Part shown: piece after piece, positions 7,843 through 11,976 of the stretch | How the letters are laid out: each line of letters starts with the position of its first letter | How positions within the stretch are numbered: the first letter of the stretch is position 1 | NCBI GenBank assembly: GCA_013695255.1 | Contig: JACDAV010000416.1 | Coordinates: 1 to 11,976 of the forward strand | Direction of reading: 5' to 3' | Origin: Chloroflexota bacterium | GTDB lineage: Bacteria; Chloroflexota; Limnocylindria; Limnocylindrales; CSP1-4 | Length of the DNA: 11,976 nucleotides | Notes under the pieces: model-generated | Databases searched by the model: none | What the model was told of the DNA's origin: nothing | The model's input: the letters and a program-made list of their open reading frames with translations, nothing else | Translations under genes and position numbers: made by a program

Positions 7843-8408
7843 CCCGCATCGTCGATCGCGGGGCGATCACCGCCGCCTGGGTGGGGATCGGCATGGCGAT
7901 CGTGATCGTGATCAGCTTTCTCCTCGTCATCCCGATCGAGCCGTTCGTCTGGTACCTCGCGCTGCCCGCGGCGCTGCTCATCGGCTACTACGCAAACCAG
8001 CGATCGGACCGTCGCGCAGGGCCGTGGCCGCGGATCCTCGTCAACGGCTTCTTCGCCGGCGCCGTGACCGGGCTCAGCCTGGCCGTCCTGGTCATTGCCG
8101 TGAAGGGCCTCTTCTTCGTCGCCGACAACGGCTACCGCGACCCGAGCGCCGGTGGCTCCCTCACCTGTCAACCCGGCCTGGCCTGCGTCTACGAGCGCTA
8201 CCTGGCGGACGGCCGAGGAGGGGACCTGGCCGCGCAGGGCGTGACCGACGCGGATTCGTTCGGGCGGTTCTACTGGGGGCAGCAGCTGGCGACGGCCGGG
8301 CTGCTCGTCGGCCTGGGCGCCGCGGGTGGGCTGGGCGGCGCGATGCTGTACGGACTCTTCCGGCCCGGGCGCGGGGCAGCCGCCACCGGGGAGCCTGTCA
8401 CCGGCTGA
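7839..8408 (+). CDS. Four-helix membrane protein of unknown function
   Basis: I do not recognise this 189-residue protein. ATG 7839 overlaps the enolase stop (ATGA), so it is very probably co-translated with eno. Predicted helices lie at about 11-32, 35-53, 67-94 and 150-174. The long loop between helices 3 and 4 (about 95-149) contains two Cys, C110 and C116 (TCQPGLAC), that could form a disulfide if the loop is outside. A basic stretch (RSDRR, 55-59) sits after helix 2, and with the positive-inside rule this places both termini and the 2-3 loop in the cytoplasm and the Cys loop outside. The C-terminus is a short Gly/Ala/Pro tail. It does not look like SecG or a known glycolytic partner. The gene ends the operon; no T-rich terminator of its own is evident on this strand. 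Confidence 0.8.
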   Translation: MTRIVDRGAITAAWVGIGMAIVIVISFLLVIPIEPFVWYLALPAALLIGYYANQRSDRRAGPWPRILVNGFFAGAVTGLSLAVLVIAVKGLFFVADNGYRDPSAGGSLTCQPGLACVYERYLADGRGGDLAAQGVTDADSFGRFYWGQQLATAGLLVGLGAAGGLGGAMLYGLFRPGRGAAATGEPVTG

Positions 8409-8411
8409 CTG

Positions 8412-8455
8412 CTGCGCTCGGCGGACCGCGGGTCTGCGCTCGGCTGACCGCTGGT
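8412..8455. repeat. 22-bp imperfect tandem repeat in the convergent intergenic region
   Basis: Two head-to-tail units (8412-8433 and 8434-8455) start CTGCGCTCGGC and match at 20 of 22 positions. A degraded fragment (CGGCTGACTGCT) precedes them across the upstream stop codon. The unit is not a multiple of three and lies just outside the coding frame. No function is evident. Confidence 0.65.
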
Positions 8456-8504
8456 CGGCGCCGCGCGCCGCGTCGCGTCGCGTCCGGCGGACCCGGAATC
8501 GAAA

Positions 8505-8526
8505 CGCCCCGGGCAGGCCCGGGGCG
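8505..8526 (-). terminator. Intrinsic terminator of rpsT (possibly bidirectional)
   Basis: A 9-bp perfect stem (CGCCCCGGG 8505-8513 with CCCGGGGCG 8518-8526) has a 4-nt loop. Read on the minus strand it is followed by TTTCGATT, giving a modest T tract 19 bp after the rpsT stop. It may also block read-through from the eno operon. Confidence 0.7.
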
Positions 8527-8545
8527 CCGTGCGGCATGTCCGGGT

Positions 8546-9163
8546 TCAGCCTTTGGCGGCCGCCCGCTTCGGTGCTGGCTTGGCGGCCGGCTTGGTGGTC
8601 GTCGCCCTGGTCGAAGACGCCGCCTTCGTCCGGGAGGGCGTCGCCTTCGGCTTCGTGGCCGGTCGGGCGGTCTCCGCCGGGGCCGTGGACGCCGCGGCGG
8701 CGCCCTCGGCTCGGCTCGTCTTCGACAGCGCGGTGCGCGCTTTGCCCGCGGCGGTCTGGGCGCCCTTCGCCTTGCCCGCCTTGCCGGCCGCGATCCGCGC
8801 CTTGGCCGCCTTGGTGGCCTGCGCCTTGCTGGTCTGCTTGGCGACGTGCGCGGCCTTGACCTGGGTCCCGCCGAGCGCGGCGTTGACCTTGCGGACGAGA
8901 CGCGACTTGCGGCGAGCGGCCGCGTTCGGGTGGATGGCACCCGCCTTGGCGGCCCGATCGAGCGCGCTCAGCGCCTCGATCAGCGCGACGCCCGGCTCCA
9001 TGCCCTCGACCGGCTGCGCGGACACGCGGATGGCCTTGGCCACCAGCGTCTTCGCCGCGCTTCGGCGGGGCTGGAGGACGGCGCTACGGCGCTCGGTCTG
9101 CCGGACGCGCTTGAGGCCCGCCGGTGAGCGGGCGCCCGTCCAGGAGCGGGGCGTTCTGGCCAA
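8546..9163 (-). CDS. rpsT: 30S ribosomal protein S20 with long Lys/Ala/Pro-rich C-terminal tail
   Basis: The first half of this 205-residue protein matches S20, a 16S rRNA-binding assembly protein: KRVRQTERR (18-26), RRSAAKTLVAKA (33-44) and the signature SALDRAAKAGAIHPNAAARR (66-85) followed by KSRLVRKVNAA. Standard S20 ends there at about 85-95 residues. Residues from about 97 to 205 are an added, strongly basic tail of Ala, Lys, Thr and Pro with AAK/KPAAK-type repeats, like histone-H1-like or HU tails. I chose TTG (9163 down to 9161 on the plus strand) because GAGAGG lies 8 nt upstream and the S20 similarity begins soon after; no ATG or GTG is available before the conserved core, and longer extensions cross the promoter. 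The N-terminus has about 9 more residues than usual before RQ. It is monocistronic, with its own promoter and terminator. Confidence 0.9.
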   Translation of the reverse strand: MARTPRSWTGARSPAGLKRVRQTERRSAVLQPRRSAAKTLVAKAIRVSAQPVEGMEPGVALIEALSALDRAAKAGAIHPNAAARRKSRLVRKVNAALGGTQVKAAHVAKQTSKAQATKAAKARIAAGKAGKAKGAQTAAGKARTALSKTSRAEGAAAASTAPAETARPATKPKATPSRTKAASSTRATTTKPAAKPAPKRAAAKG

Positions 9164-9171
9164 GGAGCGAA

Positions 9172-9177
9172 CCTCTC
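9172..9177 (-). promoter_or_regulatory. Shine-Dalgarno site setting the TTG start of rpsT
   Basis: On the minus strand GAGAGG is followed by 8 nt and then TTG GCC. This supports the non-ATG start and gives the mature-type Met-Ala N-terminus common in S20 proteins. Confidence 0.65.
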
Positions 9178-9230
9178 GGTGCTGGTGGATTCGGAGGTGA
9201 CTTCCGCGGCTCGCGCGGACAGGGACGGGG

Positions 9231-9259
9231 ATGGTAGCAGAGGCCGATCGAGCTGACCA
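9231..9259 (-). promoter_or_regulatory. Promoter of rpsT with extended -10
   Basis: On the minus strand TGGTCA (plus coordinates 9254-9259) and TACCAT (9231-9236) are 17 nt apart, and TGC directly before TACCAT makes an extended -10. Transcription would start near 9224, giving a leader of about 60 nt that could host autoregulation by S20. Confidence 0.55.
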
Positions 9260-9280
9260 TGCTGCCAGTGCCTCGGTGGA

Positions 9281-9286
9281 TACCCT
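9281..9286 (+). promoter_or_regulatory. -10 element for a leaderless Nudix transcript
   Basis: TACCCT ends 6 nt before ATG 9293, so a transcript started at the usual distance would begin at or next to the A of ATG. No Shine-Dalgarno sequence is present. No strong -35 is visible; the expected position overlaps the rpsT -35 region on the other strand. Confidence 0.45.
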
Positions 9287-9292
9287 TGGCGG

Positions 9293-9763
9293 ATGACGGA
9301 GGTCACGCATATCTACCCGGGGACGGGCGCCACGATTGTCGTGGCGCTGGTCCGTAACGGTGATTCGGTGCTCCTGGTCGAGCAACAGGCTCCCCACGAC
9401 GCCGCGCCGAGCTGGGCGCTCCCGGCCGGGGGCGTGGAGCCCGGCGAGAGCCCTGTGGATGCTCTTGCGCGAGAGATCCGGGAAGAGACGGGCCTCAGCA
9501 TGACGGGCGTTCCGAAGATCGCATTCGAGGTCAGGTACGTGCGCGAGGGGCGTGCCTGGCTGGCGATGACGTTCGATTGCGAAGCGTCAGGGGAAATCCG
9601 GCCGAACGACCCCGACGGCCTGGTGCTGTCAGCGCAATGGGTTTCGGTAGAGGAGGCGCTCTCGCGCCTTGTCGGGCCCGACTGGTATGACCCGGAACCA
9701 CTGACGAGGTGGCTGACCGGCAACGCAGAGCGCGGTGCCACCTACGTGGCCGAGAGCGACTGA
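9293..9763 (+). CDS. Nudix hydrolase
   Basis: The 156-residue protein contains a perfect Nudix box at residues 46-68: G46, E52, R60-E61, E64-E65, G67 with hydrophobic residues at 62 and 68, preceded by WALPAGG. The box binds divalent metal and hydrolyses nucleoside diphosphates linked to another group. The strand before it (ATIVVALVRNGDSVLLVEQ) and the WVSVEEAL segment after it are typical of the MutT-like or ADP-ribose-pyrophosphatase-like fold. The substrate cannot be told from sequence; oxidised nucleotide, ADP-ribose or NADH clean-up are possibilities. The start lacks a ribosome-binding site and appears leaderless. It is divergent from rpsT and 63 bp upstream of the transporter gene. Confidence 0.9.
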   Translation: MTEVTHIYPGTGATIVVALVRNGDSVLLVEQQAPHDAAPSWALPAGGVEPGESPVDALAREIREETGLSMTGVPKIAFEVRYVREGRAWLAMTFDCEASGEIRPNDPDGLVLSAQWVSVEEALSRLVGPDWYDPEPLTRWLTGNAERGATYVAESD

Positions 9764-9814
9764 CGCCTCAGGGTCACATCCTCGTTCGAACGCTCGCTCG
9801 ATGCTGCCGGCGGG

Positions 9815-9820
9815 CACACT
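9815..9820 (+). promoter_or_regulatory. Candidate -10 element for the leaderless transporter gene
   Basis: CACACT ends 6 nt before ATG 9827, the same spacing as at the Nudix gene, and there is no Shine-Dalgarno sequence. A perfect 10-bp palindrome, CGTTCGAACG (9783-9792), lies 22 bp further upstream and might bind a regulator. Confidence 0.4.
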
Positions 9821-9826
9821 GGCCCG

Positions 9827-10699
9827 ATGCTCGCGATCCTCGGCGGTCTCGGTGCGGCGCTCTGCTGGGCGACCGCCTCGATGGCCTCGGCCCGCGCCGC
9901 TCGCCGGATCGGTCCCTGGTCGACCCTGGCCTGGGCAATGCTGATCGGCCTGGTCCTGACCGCGCCGTTGATGCTCATCGGTGGCGGCAGCGTGCACCTG
10001 GGCCCGCGCGAGCTGGCGCTGCTGGCCGTCTCAGGGACCTCCAATGTCGTGGGGCTGCTGCTTGCCTACGCCGCGGTGCAGCGCGGTCAGGTGGCGCTCG
10101 TCGCCCCGATCATCTCGACGGAGGGAGCGATCGGCGCCTCGATCGCGGTCGCCGCCGGCGAACCCCTGGCGGCCGGCGCGGCCGTCGTGCTGGCGGCGAT
10201 CGTGCTGGGGATCGTGCTGACCTCGGTCGAGCGTCGGGCACCGTCCCTCCTATCGGCGCCGGGCGAGCGGCCCGCGCTTGGGCGCTCGCGTACCGCGGTC
10301 CTTCTTGCGGTCGGCGCGGCGGTCCTGTTCGGTGTGAACCTGTACGTGTCCGGCCGGATCGGCACCGAGCTTCCCCTGGCCTGGGCCATCCTGCCGGCGC
10401 GCGTGGCGGGCACCGTGGCCGTGGCGCTGCCGCTCCTCCTGACGCGCCGCCTCCGCATGACCCGCGAGGCGCTGCCGTTCGTCGTCGTCATCGCGGTCGT
10501 CGAGGTGCTCGGCGTGGCCTCGTACGCGTTCGGTGCCCGCGACGGCATCGCGGTCGCCTCGGTCGTGTCCTCGCAGTTCGGCGCGATCGCCGCCATCGTC
10601 AGCGTCGGCCTGTTCGGTGAGCGCCTCGACCGGCTGCAGAGCGCGGGCGTGGTGCTGATCGTCGCCGGCGTCGGGGTGCTCAGCGCGCTGCAATCGTGA
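9827..10699 (+). CDS. EamA/DMT-superfamily transporter
   Basis: The 290-residue protein is almost wholly hydrophobic, with ten predicted helices (about 2-20, 32-52, 62-82, 88-109, 114-132, 156-174, 184-205, 217-236, 241-262, 270-288). They fall into two five-helix halves, as in the EamA (DUF6) family of drug/metabolite transporters. The half-ends carry the typical Glu-containing turns GEPLAAGAAVVLAAIVLG and FGERLDRLQSAGVVLIVAG. These inner-membrane carriers export or exchange amino acids, nucleobases, sugars or drugs. The substrate here is unknown. The loop between halves (about 134-155) is hydrophilic and basic. ATG 9827 starts the first helix directly and has no ribosome-binding site, suggesting a leaderless transcript. 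It may also be read through from the Nudix gene. Confidence 0.88.
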   Translation: MLAILGGLGAALCWATASMASARAARRIGPWSTLAWAMLIGLVLTAPLMLIGGGSVHLGPRELALLAVSGTSNVVGLLLAYAAVQRGQVALVAPIISTEGAIGASIAVAAGEPLAAGAAVVLAAIVLGIVLTSVERRAPSLLSAPGERPALGRSRTAVLLAVGAAVLFGVNLYVSGRIGTELPLAWAILPARVAGTVAVALPLLLTRRLRMTREALPFVVVIAVVEVLGVASYAFGARDGIAVASVVSSQFGAIAAIVSVGLFGERLDRLQSAGVVLIVAGVGVLSALQS

Positions 10700-10751
10700 T
10701 CTCGGAGGTGGTGGGGCGCGGCCACCCCGCCCGGTGCTGACTGGCCGTCAA

Positions 10752-10767
10752 CGAACCGCCCGGTTCG
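10752..10767. repeat. Inverted repeat CGAACC-N4-GGTTCG
   Basis: The arms CGAACC (10752-10757) and GGTTCG (10762-10767) are perfect complements around GCCC. It could be an operator or a small hairpin; no T tract follows, so an intrinsic terminator is unlikely. Confidence 0.5.
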
Positions 10768-10790
10768 ACGCTGGCGTGCCCTCCCCTGGG

Positions 10791-10819
10791 CTGTTTCGGG
10801 GCTGTTTCGGCCTGTTTCG
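10791..10819 (+). repeat. Three helically phased CTGTTTCG direct repeats
   Basis: Exact 8-bp copies begin at 10791, 10802 and 10812, i.e. 11 and 10 bp apart, about one DNA turn. The T-rich text stands out in this GC-rich DNA. Spacing on one helix face is typical of cooperative protein binding, though no regulator is known. Confidence 0.6.
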
Positions 10820-10865
10820 CTGACTGGTCGGCAGCACATTGGTGTGGACAGCGACTTCTACCGCA

Positions 10866-10883
10866 CAACGAGCCGATTCGTTG
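10866..10883. repeat. Inverted repeat CAACGA-N6-TCGTTG
   Basis: Perfect 6-bp arms around GCCGAT; the right arm overlaps TTGACT (10881-10886), a -35-like hexamer. It lies 57-74 bp before the lepA start and could be an operator. Confidence 0.45.
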
Positions 10884-10925
10884 ACTGGGGGACAGCGCGC
10901 CCCATGGCTCGCCTCCGGCGGCCGG

Positions 10926-10931
10926 TACACT
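10926..10931 (+). promoter_or_regulatory. -10 element for lepA
   Basis: TACACT is 8 nt before GTG 10940, so transcription would begin at or within one or two bases of the start codon. No Shine-Dalgarno sequence precedes the GTG. A matching -35 at 17 nt is not evident. Confidence 0.5.
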
Positions 10932-10939
10932 CCGGCCTC

Positions 10940-11976
10940 GTGACCATCTCCCAGGAGCGGCTGCGCAACTTCTCGATCATCGCCCACATCGACCACGGCA
11001 AGTCGACCCTGGCCGACCGGCTGCTCGAGCTGACCCACACGGTCGAGGGTCGCCAGATGATGAGCCAGGTCCTCGATTCGATGGACCTCGAGCGCGAGAA
11101 GGGGATCACGATCAAGGCGCGTGCCGTGCGGCTCGAGTACACGGCGAGCGACGGCCTTGCCTACGCGCTGAACCTGATCGACACGCCCGGTCACGTCGAC
11201 TTCAGCTACGAGGTCAGCCGCAGCCTGCAGGCCTGCGAGGGCGCGATCCTCGTCGTCGACGCCGCGCAGGGGATCGAGGCCCAGACGCTCGCCAACGTCC
11301 ACCTGGCGCTCCGCGAGGGCCTCACGATCATCCCGGTCATCAACAAGATCGACCTCCCGTCCGCCCAGCCGGAGCTCGTCATGGACGAGCTCGAGAACGT
11401 GCTGGCGATCCCGCGCGAGGAGGTCATCCTCGCCTCGGCCAAGGACGGCACGGGCGTGCCGGAGATCCTCGAGGCGATCGTTGAGCGCATCCCGCCCCCG
11501 ACGGGCGACGTGAGCGCGCCGCTCCAGGCGCTCATCTTCGACAGCCACTACGACCCGTACAAGGGTGTCGTCGTCTACGTCCGGCTGGACCGCGGCACCC
11601 TCCACGCCCACGACACGATCCGGCTGATGGCGTCCGGGGCGGAGGCGGAGCTGCTGGAGCTCGGCGTCTTCCGGCCGCAGCTCGTGCCGGTCGAGGCGCT
11701 GCGGGCCGGCGAGGTCGGCTACGTCGCGACCGGCCTGAAGAGCGTCCGCGACGCGCAGGTCGGCGATACGATCACGCTGGCCCGTCGGCCGGCGTCGAAT
11801 CCGCTGCCCGGCTACCAGGAGGCGAAGAGCCTGGTCTTCGCCGGGCTGTACCCGCTCTCCGGCGAGGACTACCCGCTGCTCCGCGAGGCCCTCGAGAAGC
11901 TGCACCTCAACGACGCGAGCTTCACCTACGAGCCGGAGAGCTCCGTCGCTCTGGGGTTCGGGTTCCGCTGCGGCTT
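10940..11976 (+). CDS. lepA: Elongation factor 4 (LepA), 3' partial
   Basis: The first 345 codons of a roughly 600-residue translational GTPase are present and the frame runs off the right edge. LepA acts on the ribosome, where it has been linked to back-translocation and 30S biogenesis. GTPase motifs are AHIDHGKST (15-23), the switch I segment EREKGITIKA, DTPGH (81-85), NKID (135-138) and SAKDGTG. Domain 2 starts near PLQALIFDSHYDPYKG, which is typical of LepA and not of EF-G, as is the ending ALGFGFRCGF. GTG 10940 matches the family N-terminus (RLRNFSIIAHIDHGKS a few residues in) and has no ribosome-binding site, so initiation is probably leaderless. Confidence 0.96.
   Translation, partial: MTISQERLRNFSIIAHIDHGKSTLADRLLELTHTVEGRQMMSQVLDSMDLEREKGITIKARAVRLEYTASDGLAYALNLIDTPGHVDFSYEVSRSLQACEGAILVVDAAQGIEAQTLANVHLALREGLTIIPVINKIDLPSAQPELVMDELENVLAIPREEVILASAKDGTGVPEILEAIVERIPPPTGDVSAPLQALIFDSHYDPYKGVVVYVRLDRGTLHAHDTIRLMASGAEAELLELGVFRPQLVPVEALRAGEVGYVATGLKSVRDAQVGDTITLARRPASNPLPGYQEAKSLVFAGLYPLSGEDYPLLREALEKLHLNDASFTYEPESSVALGFGFRCG

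Larger units (their letters stand above)
10700..10939. other. 240-bp intergenic region upstream of lepA
   Basis: No convincing gene lies here. Near its left end GTGGGG and CCCCGC (about 10711-10730) could form a weak hairpin ending the transporter transcript. Further on are an inverted repeat (10752-10767), three phased CTGTTTCG copies (10791-10819), a second inverted repeat (10866-10883) overlapping TTGACT, and the -10 element of lepA. Confidence 0.6.

Noticed and set aside
7685..9127. 480-residue plus-strand frame crossing eno, the membrane protein and rpsT
   Set aside because: It overlaps three supported genes and two terminator/repeat elements, with Arg/Gly-rich out-of-frame composition.
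9164..9397. Longer N-terminus for S20 from 9397 on the minus strand
   Set aside because: It would cross the rpsT promoter and the start of the divergent Nudix gene; the Shine-Dalgarno site and family similarity favour TTG at 9163.
10752..10767. LexA (SOS) box CGAAC-N-GTTCG
   Set aside because: The arms resemble the Gram-positive LexA box, but the spacing between CGAAC and GTTCG is 6 nt instead of 4, and it lies far from any DNA-repair gene.
10748..11905. 385-residue minus-strand frame opposite lepA
   Set aside because: It is antisense to a clear LepA GTPase, with repetitive Asp/Arg/Val/Leu shadow text.

Overview
The window is very GC-rich, densely packed bacterial chromosomal DNA. Wobble positions are strongly G/C, so long mirror-image open frames run antisense to almost every gene. 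The gene mix, a DUF5679-like zinc-ribbon peptide, a large secreted or surface OB-fold protein with a Thr/Pro stalk, and several apparently leaderless genes together suggest a high-GC Chloroflexota relative (for example a Limnocylindria or Ellin6529-type lineage). That assignment is inference from protein character only. Most genes look like vertically inherited housekeeping genes. I see no insertion sequence, integrase, CRISPR array, prophage, tRNA or rRNA.

Layout: (1) 1-2720, the 3' part of a large multi-domain OB-fold protein with a Thr/Pro-rich stalk and a C-terminal membrane anchor; its N-terminus lies left of the window. (2) 2766-3689, a promoter and a uridine phosphorylase (udp). (3) 3748-3888, a 46-residue zinc-ribbon peptide followed by a strong hairpin terminator at 3911-3936. 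(4) 4126-8408, a lower-glycolysis operon: gap, pgk, eno and a small four-helix membrane protein of unknown function. The last three genes are joined by 4-bp stop/start overlaps. (5) 8412-8455, a 22-bp tandem repeat, then a convergent terminator. (6) 8546-9163 on the minus strand, rpsT (ribosomal protein S20) with a TTG start and a C-terminal Lys/Ala tail of about 110 residues. (7) 9293-10699, a divergent Nudix hydrolase and an EamA/DMT-type transporter. (8) 10700-10939, an intergenic region with helically phased short repeats and inverted repeats. (9) 10940 to the right edge, the first 345 codons of lepA (elongation factor 4).

How the genes fit together: gap, pgk and eno catalyse the glyceraldehyde-3-phosphate to 1,3-bisphosphoglycerate, 3-phosphoglycerate, and 2-phosphoglycerate to phosphoenolpyruvate steps. 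Triose-phosphate isomerase and phosphoglycerate mutase are not in the cluster. udp feeds ribose-1-phosphate from uridine salvage into central carbon metabolism. rpsT and lepA serve translation. The observations most worth a second look are the tailed S20 protein, the Cys-to-Asp change in the zinc-ribbon peptide, the OB-fold array protein, the Ala-rich C-terminal tails on successive housekeeping proteins, and the run of leaderless-type starts. I did not find convincing evidence of a new defence or mobile system.
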